A stretch of 64,000 bases of DNA, taken from assembly GCA_023228325.1 (NCBI GenBank), contig JALOBK010000001.1, forward strand, positions 1 to 64,000. The letters run 5' to 3'. Under the pieces are notes generated by a model. The model was given only the letters and a program-made list of their open reading frames with translations, had not been told where the DNA came from and made no database searches. The position numbers were made by a program, and so were the translations under genes. This document shows positions 1-8,208 of this stretch, piece by piece (within the stretch, counting starts at the first letter, position 1; every line of letters starts with the position of its first letter). This DNA comes from a bacterium (lineage in GTDB: Bacteria; Auribacterota; UBA6266).

Positions 1-171
1 CATCACGTGATTCAGCTAAAGCTGAAAACGTGACTGCGTTTCTTTGAAACTTGAACTGCGCTTGCCCGCCAACGCCTTGTGGCGGTGTTTACCCGCCAAC
101 GCCTTGTGGCGGGCTACGCCCCGACAACCTATTTTATTTTTAAAATAATAATAATCAAGTAAATTCTATCT
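1..171. repeat. Cluster of short palindromes, no gene
   Basis: No coding region is visible. The stretch holds a 21-base direct repeat at 65-85 and 92-112. Each copy is a near-palindrome with arms CCGCCA and TGGCGG around an 8-base loop; the second copy extends to a 7-base stem, 92-113. Further hairpins are at 11-26 (TTCAGCT, two-base loop, AGCTGAA) and 38-50 (GTTTC, three-base loop, GAAAC). It follows the end of the merR-like gene on the transcribed strand, but there is no T-run after the hairpins, so a standard intrinsic terminator is not supported. It looks like a patch of dispersed palindromic repeats. Confidence 0.7.
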
Positions 172-501
172 TCAGGCTTTCAGTATCTTCTTCAAATCCC
201 CAAGTTCTTTCTTTATCTGGTCAATAAAACCCTTGTCGAAAGATATCTTTTTCAGATCTTCCTTTTCCCTGTTTAATCTTGTTTTAGCCCCTTCGATAGT
301 GAACTTTTCATCATATAAAAGTTTTTTAATCAACTGGACCATTTCGATATCTTTCTTCTGATATATCCTCTGGCCCTTAGCGCTTTTGGAAGGCCTTAAT
401 TTACCGAATTCTTTTTCCCAGTACCTCAATACAAACGGCTCAAGCCCTGTAATCTCGCTAACTTCGCTAATTGAATAATACAGCTTATCCTGGATTTTCA
501 T
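172..501 (-). CDS. MerR-family HTH regulator
   Basis: This 109-residue protein carries an N-terminal MerR-type winged helix-turn-helix. Residues 8-40 (YSISEVSEITGLEPFVLRYW, then EKEF) give the helix-turn-helix and 44-70 the wing, with the RIYQKKDIEMVQLIK signature. The C-terminus is a Lys/Glu-rich helix that could dimerise. No metal-binding or drug-binding effector domain is present, so it belongs to the short MerR-like group often seen beside housekeeping genes. The ATG at 501 has GGGG seven bases upstream. It lies 26 bases after gpsA and probably ends the plsY-gpsA transcript. Its target is unknown. Confidence 0.85.
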   Translation of the reverse strand: MKIQDKLYYSISEVSEITGLEPFVLRYWEKEFGKLRPSKSAKGQRIYQKKDIEMVQLIKKLLYDEKFTIEGAKTRLNREKEDLKKISFDKGFIDQIKKELGDLKKILKA

Positions 502-527
502 GATTATACCCCATAAAATATATAGTT

Positions 528-1523
528 TTAAAAATGCTCGGGTTTCGCGTCTCTGGTCATAAGGTCTCTCACAGCTTCCCTGGGAGATTTATTTTTATAC
601 AGGACATTATACACCTCGGAACATATAGGCATCTCAACAGAATAAGCGGCCGAAAGCTCTACCGCTGACAGAGCTGTCTTCACCCCCTCCGCAATCATAG
701 GAGATCCGGCCTGTGTTTTCTCAAGTGTCTTTCCCAATCCTATTTCATTACCCAGTTTAAGATTCCGGCCGTACCTGCTTATGCATGTCGTAATCAGGTC
801 GCCCATTCCCGCAAGGCCGGAAAAAGTTTCTCTCCTGGCTCCCATCTTAACGCCCAGGCGCGTTATTTCGGCCAATCCCCTTGTCATTAACGCCGCCTTA
901 CTGTTATCGCCAAAACCCAGAGAATCGCAGATTCCGGCGGCGATAGCAATAACATTTTTCAGAGCCCCGCTTAATTCCACGCCAAGCACATCATCTCCGG
1001 AATAGACCCTGAAAAAATCCGTATGGAAGAGCCGCTGAACATCTTCGGCTATCTTCTTGTCCCCGGATACAGCCACAACCGTGGTAGGCATTTTTCTCGA
1101 CACTTCTTCGGCATGGCTGGGGCCTGATAAAACCGCAATTCTGTCCGACGACAGTTCATCCTCTATAACTTCGCTCATTCTTTTCAGAGATTTATTCTCT
1201 ATCCCTTTACTCAGGCTTATACAGACAGTATCATCTCTGATAAAATCCTTAAACGAGGAACATATATTCCGCATAAAATGGGAAGGAACCGCAAACACGG
1301 CATAGTTTGATTTCCGCATCGCGAGTTCAATATCGTTTGTTACAAAAATTTCAGCGGGGATTTCGATACCCGGTAAAAACTTTTTATTCTCGCGGCGCTT
1401 ACTAATGTTGTCAACATTGTCTTTAAAAGCTCCCCATAATTTCACTTCCCCGCCTTTTTCATTCAACAAAACAGCAACGGCTGTTCCCCAGCTTCCATCT
1501 CCTATTACAGTAATTTTGTTCAT
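528..1523 (-). CDS. gpsA: Glycerol-3-phosphate dehydrogenase [NAD(P)+]
   Basis: GpsA reduces dihydroxyacetone phosphate to sn-glycerol-3-phosphate, the backbone for phospholipids, in the cytoplasm. The N-terminal Rossmann fold opens with GDGSWGTA (residues 8-15), a variant of the usual GAGSWGTA. Later signatures are KGIE, SGPSHAEEV, ELSGALKNVIAIAAG with the catalytic Lys, and GLAGMGDLITTC. At 331 residues it is of normal length. It overlaps plsY by four bases (ATGA), so G3P synthase and the G3P acyltransferase are translationally coupled. Confidence 0.97.
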   Translation of the reverse strand: MNKITVIGDGSWGTAVAVLLNEKGGEVKLWGAFKDNVDNISKRRENKKFLPGIEIPAEIFVTNDIELAMRKSNYAVFAVPSHFMRNICSSFKDFIRDDTVCISLSKGIENKSLKRMSEVIEDELSSDRIAVLSGPSHAEEVSRKMPTTVVAVSGDKKIAEDVQRLFHTDFFRVYSGDDVLGVELSGALKNVIAIAAGICDSLGFGDNSKAALMTRGLAEITRLGVKMGARRETFSGLAGMGDLITTCISRYGRNLKLGNEIGLGKTLEKTQAGSPMIAEGVKTALSAVELSAAYSVEMPICSEVYNVLYKNKSPREAVRDLMTRDAKPEHF

Positions 1524-2152
1524 TTCCGGATATCCTCTTTTTTTATGCTTTTTCCCTTCATTGCAGGGAAACTGAATACAGGTTCGGTTTTTGTTATCAA
1601 TCGCCTGATATTCTTTCTATGCATATAGACAACAAGCAGCGAAGCAAAAGAAATAAAGACCACTATCTTCAAAGGAGACGCGAAATACCACATTATAAAA
1701 GGCATAAGGATTGCGGCGGTTATAGAGCTTACGGAAATATACCGGAACATGACAAACACAACAATAAAAACACCAAAAGATACACAGGCGGCGGGAAGGT
1801 TTAAAGCAATAATGATGCCCACTCCCGATGCGACGCCTTTTCCGCCTTTGAAGCCCAGGAAAACAGGCCACATATGGCCCAGCAGAACCGCTGCCGCCGA
1901 AATAAAAACAAGGTTGCTGTGAATACCATACGATCTTATAACTAAAAATACCGGAAGAAACCCCTTAAAGCAGTCCAGCAAAAATGTTATCACGCCGTAT
2001 TTAAATCCGAATAACCTCGCCACATTTGTTGCTCCTACATTCCCGCTGCCCATGGTCCTTATGTCCCTTCCCGAAAGGAACCTGCAGATAATAAAAGCAG
2101 TGGGAAAAGACCCTATTATATATGAAATTATAAAAATTATTAAAAAATTCAT
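1520..2152 (-). CDS. plsY: Acyl-phosphate:glycerol-3-phosphate acyltransferase PlsY
   Basis: PlsY transfers an acyl group from acyl-phosphate to glycerol-3-phosphate at the inner membrane, the first acylation of phospholipid synthesis. The 210-residue protein is an integral membrane protein with the three family motifs: GSFPTAF near the N-terminus, GSGNVGATNVAR (36-47) and GHMWPVFLGFKGGKGVASGVG in the middle (glycine-rich, substrate binding), plus HRKNI near the C-terminus. The ATG at 2152 follows GGGGAG. A good sigma-70-type promoter lies directly upstream, so plsY-gpsA-merR is likely one transcript. Confidence 0.97.
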   Translation of the reverse strand: MNFLIIFIISYIIGSFPTAFIICRFLSGRDIRTMGSGNVGATNVARLFGFKYGVITFLLDCFKGFLPVFLVIRSYGIHSNLVFISAAAVLLGHMWPVFLGFKGGKGVASGVGIIIALNLPAACVSFGVFIVVFVMFRYISVSSITAAILMPFIMWYFASPLKIVVFISFASLLVVYMHRKNIRRLITKTEPVFSFPAMKGKSIKKEDIRK

Positions 2153-2193
2153 ATCTCCCCAATAATATCCGTGTAAATGAAAAATGATACAGT

Positions 2194-2222
2194 ATTATTT
2201 CATATAATTGCTATAATATCAA
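2194..2222 (-). promoter_or_regulatory. Predicted promoter for plsY-gpsA-merR
   Basis: On the minus strand, TTGATA (2222-2217) and AATAAT (2199-2194) are separated by 17 bases, each matching five of six consensus positions of the vegetative promoter. Transcription would begin near 2187 and give a leader of about 35 bases. The site lies in the 91-base gap after der, where no terminator is visible, so read-through from der is also possible. Confidence 0.55.
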
Positions 2223-2243
2223 CTATAATAAGCAGTTAAGATA

Positions 2244-3584
2244 TTAATACTTTCGCTGTATTTTATATCTGGACTCCCTGTTTCTGAATCTGATAAAAAT
2301 CGGAGCTCCCTTAATAGCAAAGTGGTTTCGTATGCAGTTAACCAGATAGTTCTCATAACTCTTTTTAAGTAATTCCTTATTATTGACAAAAAACAAAAAG
2401 GACGGCGGGCATGTGCCGCATTGCGTCGCGTAATAAAATTTCAATCTTGAGTTTTTAACTATGGGAGGCAGGGTCTTCCGCATGGCTTTATTTATCAGCC
2501 TGTTCAATTCCGAAGTGGGGATCTTCATTGAACTCATATTATAAACGCCCTGGAATATTTTCACTGTCTCAAGAACATTCCTGCCGGTCAATGATGATAT
2601 AAAAACCACCGGAGCGTAACTGAGAAAAGGCATTTTTCTTTTTATCGCGTCATCGTACGCTTCCTGTGTGCACCCCTTGACAAGGTCCCACTTATTTACG
2701 CCTATCACGCAGGATTTACCCTTATTGGAAACAAATGATGCTATTTTTAAATCAATCGAACCGGGCCCTCTTTGAGCATCTATTAAAAGAAAGACGATAT
2801 CAGCTCTTTCTATGCTTCTTTCCGCCCTCATAACGCTGTATTTTTCCACCGCATCCTTTATTTTTTTCCTTTTCCTGATACCTGCGGTATCTATAAGGAT
2901 AAAATCCGTATTGCCGGCTTTAAATTCCACATCGATCGAATCCCTTGTTGTTCCCGAAACTTCGCTGACGATTACTCTTTCCTCGGATAAAAGTTTATTG
3001 ATAAAAGAAGATTTGCCCGTGTTCGGCCTTCCCACAACGGCTATCTTAACCGATTTTTCCGGAAGAATAATTTTTCCGGAAAAAGGAAGCAATGAAGTTA
3101 CCCTGTCCAGTATGTCTTCTATTCCTATATTATGCAAAGCGGAAACTCCGACAACCGGATCGATGCCCAATTCGTAAAAAAGAGATATATCATTCAGCAG
3201 TTCGGGGTTATCGCATTTATTAACCGCAAGAATAAGAGGCCTGCCGGACCTTCTCGCATGAGCCGCGACTTCTATATCCATAGGTATACAGCCGGCAGTG
3301 ACATCTACGACCAGTATCAAAACATCCGATATTGAAATTGAACGGTCGGCATGTTTGAGAATCTCGGTTTCCATCGAGCCCTTTTTACCCGTGACGATCC
3401 CACCCGTATCATTCAACTCAAAAACACAATCATCATGTTCAAGCTTCCCCTCAACCCTGTCTCTCGTTACTCCGGGTTCCGGATTGACTATTGATATTTT
3501 CTTGCCCAGCAAACGGTTAAACAATGCGGATTTACCGACATTAGGCCTTCCTATTATAGTGACTTTTCTGTAATTAGCATTCAT
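2244..3584 (-). CDS. der: Ribosome biogenesis GTPase Der (EngA)
   Basis: Der is the tandem GTPase needed for maturation of the 50S ribosomal subunit. The first G domain has GRPNVGKSALFN (residues 12-23), DTGG and NKCD. The second has GRPNTGKSSFINKLL, DTAGIRKRKK and NKWD. A C-terminal KH-like domain ends in the usual basic tail. The 446-residue length and two-domain layout match the family. It sits 16 bases after pgsA and 91 bases before plsY, inside a group of phospholipid genes. Confidence 0.97.
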   Translation of the reverse strand: MNANYRKVTIIGRPNVGKSALFNRLLGKKISIVNPEPGVTRDRVEGKLEHDDCVFELNDTGGIVTGKKGSMETEILKHADRSISISDVLILVVDVTAGCIPMDIEVAAHARRSGRPLILAVNKCDNPELLNDISLFYELGIDPVVGVSALHNIGIEDILDRVTSLLPFSGKIILPEKSVKIAVVGRPNTGKSSFINKLLSEERVIVSEVSGTTRDSIDVEFKAGNTDFILIDTAGIRKRKKIKDAVEKYSVMRAERSIERADIVFLLIDAQRGPGSIDLKIASFVSNKGKSCVIGVNKWDLVKGCTQEAYDDAIKRKMPFLSYAPVVFISSLTGRNVLETVKIFQGVYNMSSMKIPTSELNRLINKAMRKTLPPIVKNSRLKFYYATQCGTCPPSFLFFVNNKELLKKSYENYLVNCIRNHFAIKGAPIFIRFRNRESRYKIQRKY

Positions 3585-3600
3585 AAGATATTTTTTAATA

Positions 3601-4191
3601 TTATTTTTTCTTACCCGCTTCTTCTTCGGCGCTTACAAGCTGCCTGGCTCCCTTAATCATATAATCGGCGCCTGATACGACCGTGAGCAATGCGGAGAGA
3701 TAAACAATGACCATAGGTTTGGGAAAAATAAAAAGGACCCATAATACTGCGGCCATCTGCAAAAAAGTGGTAATCTTGCCGAATATGCTGGGCCGAATAT
3801 GGACATCGCCCAATATCATCCAGACAAGAAAAGATCCCATCAGGATAATAACATCCCTCGTTATTACCGCAACTGCATACCAGTAAGGCAGGCTGAACCC
3901 CATAGATGTTTTCTCCATGCTGGGAAATGTCAATACAATAACGGCTGAAGTTAACAGCAGTTTATCCGCAATCGGATCCAGGATAGTGCCCAATCTGCTT
4001 TTCTGATTAAAATGCCTTGCGATAAAACCGTCTAATGCGTCGGTCAACACGGCGATTGAAAATAAAGCGATTGCAATTAATCTTAAGATTTCGCCCTGAT
4101 CATTCTCCGAAACCCTGAAATAATGCACAACCGCGACAAAACACGGAACAAGGAGCATCCTGATAACAGAAATTTTATTAGCCCAGTTCAA
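3601..4191 (-). CDS. pgsA: CDP-diacylglycerol-glycerol-3-phosphate phosphatidyltransferase
   Basis: PgsA makes phosphatidylglycerol phosphate from CDP-diacylglycerol and glycerol-3-phosphate in the inner membrane. The CDP-alcohol phosphotransferase motif is complete: DALDGFIAR followed after eight residues by GTILDPIAD, giving the DxxDGxxAR-G-D-D metal-site pattern near residues 62-87. There are several membrane helices over 196 residues. The start is TTG at 4191, supported by GGGAGGT about nine bases upstream. With plsY and gpsA it forms a local phospholipid set. The exact alcohol acceptor is inferred from family resemblance. Confidence 0.9.
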   Translation of the reverse strand: MNWANKISVIRMLLVPCFVAVVHYFRVSENDQGEILRLIAIALFSIAVLTDALDGFIARHFNQKSRLGTILDPIADKLLLTSAVIVLTFPSMEKTSMGFSLPYWYAVAVITRDVIILMGSFLVWMILGDVHIRPSIFGKITTFLQMAAVLWVLFIFPKPMVIVYLSALLTVVSGADYMIKGARQLVSAEEEAGKKK

Positions 4192-4259
4192 ACAAGTCCA
4201 CCTCCCATCCGATACTTTCCTGATTTAATGAATTTGCGGCCGAAACCTTATCTTTCCCG

Positions 4260-5633
4260 TCATTCAGTTTTATCGCCGGAATGCTGTGTTCTGAAAGGGA
4301 ATTTACCGTTGTCAAGAAAAGACAACGTATTTTTCAGCCTCCTGATACAGTTTTCTTTTCCGATGCCGGTCAATGTCTCAAATATAGGCGGGCTTGCCGC
4401 TGATCCCGTAACCGCAACCCTGACGGGATGAATCAATCTGGAGTTCGAAATATTCATTTCCTCTTTAACCTTTACAAAACCTTTTTCCAGGTTTGCGGCA
4501 TCGAAACTTTCCTCGTGTTCAATCTCATTGAGGATTTTTTCAAGGATGTCGCTTACATTTTCTTTAAGCAGATATTTTTTCACCGCGCTTTCATCATAGT
4601 CAATATCCTTTGCGAAGAAGAATCTTGTAAGTTCCGTTGTTTCCGAAAATGTCTTTATCCTTTCCTGTACGAGAGAAACTATAAATTTAAGATGCTCTCC
4701 GTCCGCATCCCTGTTTATTATCCCGGATTCCTGGAGATACGGCGTCACGGCCGCAGTCAATTGTTCCAGGCTCATTTCCCTTATATAAACACCGTTCAGC
4801 CATTGCAGTTTTTTTACATCGAATATCGCGCCTTTCTTTCCTATTCTTTCCAGGCTAAAAGATTTCACAATTTCATCCGCGCCCATCTTTTCCCTGTTAT
4901 CGCCCGGCGCCCATCCCAAAAGCGCCAGGAAATTAACGAACGCCTTATTAAAATACCCTTCCTTTTTATACTGCCCGACGGAAGTTGCCCCGTGTCTCTT
5001 TGATAATCTCGAACCGTCGGGACCGAGTATCAGCGGCACATGCGCGAATTCAGGCAGAGAGAAACCCAGGGCTTCATACAGCAAAATCTGCTTTGGCGTA
5101 TTTGAAATATGGTCATCTCCCCTGATTATATGTGTTATTCCCATTAAGTAATCATCTATAACACAGGCAAAATTATATGCTGCCGTCCCGTCCGATTTCA
5201 TTAAAACGATATCCTTAAAAACCGACGTGTCAAACTCAACATCGTCATGGATTAAATCTTTTATCACTATTTTTCTGCTGTCCGGCAGCTTAAAAATAAT
5301 CGCCTTATGAGTGCCCTTGATTTCATCAGACTCATAAGCCAGGCCTTTGGAAAGCAGTTCCTGAGCATACTTCCTGTATATTTCTTTTCTTTCCGATTGG
5401 AAAAACGGCCCTTCATCCCAATCAATCCCAAGCCATTTCAAGCTGTCAAAAATCGCTTTTGTAGACTCTTCTGTAGACCTGACCGCATCGGTATCTTCTA
5501 TCCTCAGAACCAGCTTTCCTCCCGTGTTCTTCGCATAGAGCCAGTTAAAAAGAGCTGTTCTCGCTCCTCCTACGTGCAAATAACCCGTAGGCGCCGGGGC
5601 AAACCTTACTTTCACCTTTTCTGTTTTCTGCAT
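4260..5633 (-). CDS. gltX: Glutamyl-tRNA synthetase
   Basis: A class I aminoacyl-tRNA synthetase that charges tRNA-Glu, and in many bacteria also tRNA-Gln. The ATP site shows the HIGH-type sequence PTGYLHVGGARTALFNW at the N-terminus and the KMSKS-type loop GSRLSKRHGATS near residue 240. The C-terminal anticodon-binding domain is shorter than in E. coli but the 457-residue length is within the family range. ATG at 5633 is preferred to GTG two codons earlier because AAGGAG sits five bases before the ATG. It follows the oxidoreductase operon by 11 bases and may be cotranscribed. Confidence 0.96.
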   Translation of the reverse strand: MQKTEKVKVRFAPAPTGYLHVGGARTALFNWLYAKNTGGKLVLRIEDTDAVRSTEESTKAIFDSLKWLGIDWDEGPFFQSERKEIYRKYAQELLSKGLAYESDEIKGTHKAIIFKLPDSRKIVIKDLIHDDVEFDTSVFKDIVLMKSDGTAAYNFACVIDDYLMGITHIIRGDDHISNTPKQILLYEALGFSLPEFAHVPLILGPDGSRLSKRHGATSVGQYKKEGYFNKAFVNFLALLGWAPGDNREKMGADEIVKSFSLERIGKKGAIFDVKKLQWLNGVYIREMSLEQLTAAVTPYLQESGIINRDADGEHLKFIVSLVQERIKTFSETTELTRFFFAKDIDYDESAVKKYLLKENVSDILEKILNEIEHEESFDAANLEKGFVKVKEEMNISNSRLIHPVRVAVTGSAASPPIFETLTGIGKENCIRRLKNTLSFLDNGKFPFRTQHSGDKTE

Positions 5634-5644
5634 TATCACTCCTT

Positions 5645-6205
5645 TTAAGCCTTAGTCCCGTCAAATTTAAACCTTAAACCGCAATCCAGGGCTTTCAGAT
5701 TTAAAGCTATTATCCCTTTCCCTTTATGTTTTAAGACAATTGAAAAATTCTCCTTAATCATCGAAACAGGCAGAAACTCTTCTATGGAAAGAAGCGCGCC
5801 CAAAGCTATAACATTCGCGACTTTAATCTCTCCCAATTTCACAGCCATGTCTGTGGCGGGAATATTATATATATTACCTGCGTTCTTCCCGGTGTCTCCC
5901 GTCCGGTCGGCGCCGAGAGAAGAATTTGCTAAAATCAATCCGCCCTGTTTTACCGCCTTTGCAAACTTATTTAATGAAGGCCGGTTCATTGCCAGCAATA
6001 TATCAGCTTCTTCAATACACGGGGAAGCGATGTATCCATCTGAAACGACAACCTGGCAATTAGCTGTGCCGCCCCTGACTTCCGCGCCATAGGAAGGCAG
6101 GTAGGTAACGTTCTTATCGGACATCATAGCGGTCAGCGCAATAAATTTACCCAGCGCAATTATTCCCTGCCCGCCGAAGCCTGATATTATTATTTTTCTC
6201 TCCAT
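5645..6205 (-). CDS. 2-oxoacid:ferredoxin oxidoreductase, gamma subunit
   Basis: This 186-residue protein is the gamma subunit of a ferredoxin-dependent 2-oxoacid oxidoreductase, which oxidatively decarboxylates a 2-oxoacid to acyl-CoA and reduces ferredoxin. The family start IIISGFGGQGIIALGKF (residues 4-20) and the block SYGAEVRGGTANCQVV are clear. It is the last gene of a ferredoxin-alpha-beta-gamma set, four bases after the beta subunit. Substrate (2-oxoglutarate or branched-chain 2-oxoacid) cannot be decided from sequence alone. Confidence 0.93.
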   Translation of the reverse strand: MERKIIISGFGGQGIIALGKFIALTAMMSDKNVTYLPSYGAEVRGGTANCQVVVSDGYIASPCIEEADILLAMNRPSLNKFAKAVKQGGLILANSSLGADRTGDTGKNAGNIYNIPATDMAVKLGEIKVANVIALGALLSIEEFLPVSMIKENFSIVLKHKGKGIIALNLKALDCGLRFKFDGTKA

Positions 6206-6209
6206 CCCC

Positions 6210-6950
6210 TCACCTTGCCGTATTTTTAATTTCCCCGAGTGGAAACACCTTTAGAAGCTTATTATCTATATATTGTAAAGACTCAAGAGGCGTAAGCCCC
6301 CAATACGTAGGGCACGGAGAAATTATTTCCACAAGGGAAAATCCTTTTTTAGCTATTTGAATCTGGAAACTGTCTTTTATCGCTTTCTTCACTTTTAAAA
6401 TATTCGACGGGGTTGATAACGCGCCGCGGTAAAGGTATCTTGCCCCTTCAAGCACGGAAAGAAGCTCGCACACCTTTATCGGAGAACCTGTTGTTCCTTT
6501 CTCCCTCCCGGAAGGAGTTGTCAGCGTTTTCTGACCCTCAAGCGTCGTCGGAGCCATTTGCCCGCCTGTCATACCGTAAACGGTATTATTCACAAAAAAG
6601 ACCGATATGTTTTCCGACCTGTTTGCCGCATGCACTATTTCAGCCGTTCCTATCGCGGCAAGATCTCCGTCCCCCTGGTATGAGAATACAATATTATCAG
6701 GAAGCGCTCTTTTTATGCCCGTAGCAACAGCCGGCGTCCTGCCGTGCGCGGATTCAGCTACATCAAAATTAAAATAGTTGTATGCCAGAACGGCGCAACC
6801 CACGGGCGCGACACCAATCACCCGCTCGCGGATTTTGAGTTCGTCAATAACCTCGGCAATAAGCCTGTGCGCTATTCCGTGCCCGCACCCGGGGCAATAA
6901 TGCGTAATATTATCATTTAACGCTTCCGGCTTTTTATATATTTCTCTCAT
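6210..6950 (-). CDS. 2-oxoacid:ferredoxin oxidoreductase, beta subunit
   Basis: The beta subunit binds thiamine pyrophosphate. The TPP/magnesium motif is visible as GDGDLAAIGTAEIVHA followed by NNTVYGMTGGQMAPTT. The N-terminal HYCPGCGHGIAHRL carries the cysteines typical of the family. At 246 residues the length is normal. The gene overlaps the alpha subunit by four bases (ATGA), indicating coupled translation and fixed stoichiometry. The enzyme is oxygen-sensitive in known members, which supports an anaerobic or microaerobic lifestyle. Confidence 0.94.
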   Translation of the reverse strand: MREIYKKPEALNDNITHYCPGCGHGIAHRLIAEVIDELKIRERVIGVAPVGCAVLAYNYFNFDVAESAHGRTPAVATGIKRALPDNIVFSYQGDGDLAAIGTAEIVHAANRSENISVFFVNNTVYGMTGGQMAPTTLEGQKTLTTPSGREKGTTGSPIKVCELLSVLEGARYLYRGALSTPSNILKVKKAIKDSFQIQIAKKGFSLVEIISPCPTYWGLTPLESLQYIDNKLLKVFPLGEIKNTAR

Positions 6951-7996
6951 CTCTTGCCTGTAACCGCTTTTACTATTTCCGAAACGGAGGGAATTCCGCC
7001 TCCGGTCCTGCCTATAAACCCGACCTTGTTTTTGTCATCGGCATAAAACATGATATCTTCAACCATCTGCCCGGCATTCATTTCAACACAAAAGATTTTC
7101 CGGGATCTTTTTGACAGGCCTGTAAAAACATCCCCGGGAAACGGCCATAGAGTAATAGGCCTGAACAAACCCGCCTTAATTCCCATCCCGCGCAACTCCT
7201 CAACCGCTTTTTTACACAGCCTGCCGCAAAATCCGAAAGCAGTCAACAGGACATCCGCATCATCCGCAAGAAAGGTGTCATATAAAATTTCTCTTTCCCG
7301 TATCTCGCCGTATTTTTTCTGAAGATTTTTATTATGGCGTTCAAGAACGCCTTCTTCCAGAAACAGTGATTTTATGCTCCTGGGTTCCCTTTTTTTACAG
7401 CCTGTGAGGGCCCAGTCATTCCTGTAGCTGAAGGATTCTGACATCTCAGGAAAAGAAACAGGTTCCATCATCTGCCCCATCAACCCGTCCATTAATATCA
7501 TTACCTGCATCCTGTATTGACCTGCTTTTGAAAAAGCCATATATGTATAATCAACGATCTCCTGGAGAGTGGAAGGAGCAAATACCAGTAAACGGTAATC
7601 GCCATGGCCGCCGCCTTTCACCGCTTGAAAATAATCAGACTGGGAAGGCGCGATATTGCCTAACCCGGGTCCCCCTCTCATGACATTTACAATAACAGCG
7701 GGCAGTTCGCAACCGGCAAGATAAGAAATTCCTTCCTGCATAAGGCTTATACCCGGGCTGGAAGACGTAGTCATGGCTTTTGCGCCGGTCAATGCAGCTC
7801 CAAAAACCATATTTACAGAAGCCAATTCGCTTTCCGCCTGCAGAAAAACTCCCCCGACCTCGTTCATCCTTAAGGACATGTAAGAAGTTACTTCATTCTG
7901 AGGTGTTATCGGATAACCGAAGTAAAACCTGCAACCCGCTCTTATCGCCGCCTCAGAAAGAGCGACATTTCCGCAAACCAGTTTTTTTTCTTTCAT
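6947..7996 (-). CDS. 2-oxoacid:ferredoxin oxidoreductase, alpha subunit (VorB/KorA type)
   Basis: The 349-residue alpha subunit opens with the family sequence GNVALSEAAIRAGCRFYFGYPITPQ (residues 9-33; pyrimidine-binding region). Further blocks are QAESELASVNMVFGAALTG and TTSSSPGISLMQEG, then the C-terminal domain with CVEMNAGQM. Length and N-terminus resemble proteins annotated as VorB (3-methyl-2-oxobutanoate:ferredoxin oxidoreductase), but 2-oxoglutarate enzymes are close relatives. It begins one base inside the ferredoxin stop codon (TAATG). A branched-chain aminotransferase gene exists at 40182-41072 but is not linked, so context does not settle the substrate. Confidence 0.93.
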   Translation of the reverse strand: MKEKKLVCGNVALSEAAIRAGCRFYFGYPITPQNEVTSYMSLRMNEVGGVFLQAESELASVNMVFGAALTGAKAMTTSSSPGISLMQEGISYLAGCELPAVIVNVMRGGPGLGNIAPSQSDYFQAVKGGGHGDYRLLVFAPSTLQEIVDYTYMAFSKAGQYRMQVMILMDGLMGQMMEPVSFPEMSESFSYRNDWALTGCKKREPRSIKSLFLEEGVLERHNKNLQKKYGEIREREILYDTFLADDADVLLTAFGFCGRLCKKAVEELRGMGIKAGLFRPITLWPFPGDVFTGLSKRSRKIFCVEMNAGQMVEDIMFYADDKNKVGFIGRTGGGIPSVSEIVKAVTGKR

Positions 7997-8205
7997 TATT
8001 TTTTTCCGTCAAAAATTTCGATGGCGCAGTCAGGGCAAACAGTAACGCATAATTTACAACCCCTGCATCCTTTAGCGGTATATTCAATCACGTTGTATCC
8101 CTTTGAATTCAATTGGCCGGAAATGATAAAAGCTTTATCTGGACAAACGCTTACACAATAACCGCAACCCTTACATTTTTCCTTGTTAACCTTTACATAC
8201 GCCAT
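7996..8205 (-). CDS. 2x[4Fe-4S] ferredoxin subunit of 2-oxoacid oxidoreductase
   Basis: A 69-residue ferredoxin with two complete cluster motifs: CKGCGYCVSVCP (residues 11-22) and CRGCKLCVTVCP (49-60). Its position as the first gene of the set, directly overlapping the alpha subunit, marks it as the delta subunit that takes electrons from the TPP intermediate rather than a free ferredoxin. It starts three bases after nadK ends. Confidence 0.94.
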   Translation of the reverse strand: MAYVKVNKEKCKGCGYCVSVCPDKAFIISGQLNSKGYNVIEYTAKGCRGCKLCVTVCPDCAIEIFDGKK

Positions 8206-8208
8206 ATT

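Noticed and set aside
65..112. Possible CRISPR repeats
   Set aside because: Only two copies with a 6-base spacer between them; the units are palindromic and too closely spaced for an array, and no cas genes are present.
92..113. Intrinsic terminator for the merR-like gene
   Set aside because: The hairpin has no following T-run on the minus strand, so the usual terminator pattern is missing.
112..123. Start of a tRNA-Pro on the minus strand (CGGGGCGTAGCC)
   Set aside because: The match stops after about 11 bases and continues into palindromic repeat sequence; no anticodon arm or T-arm can be assembled, so no tRNA is called.
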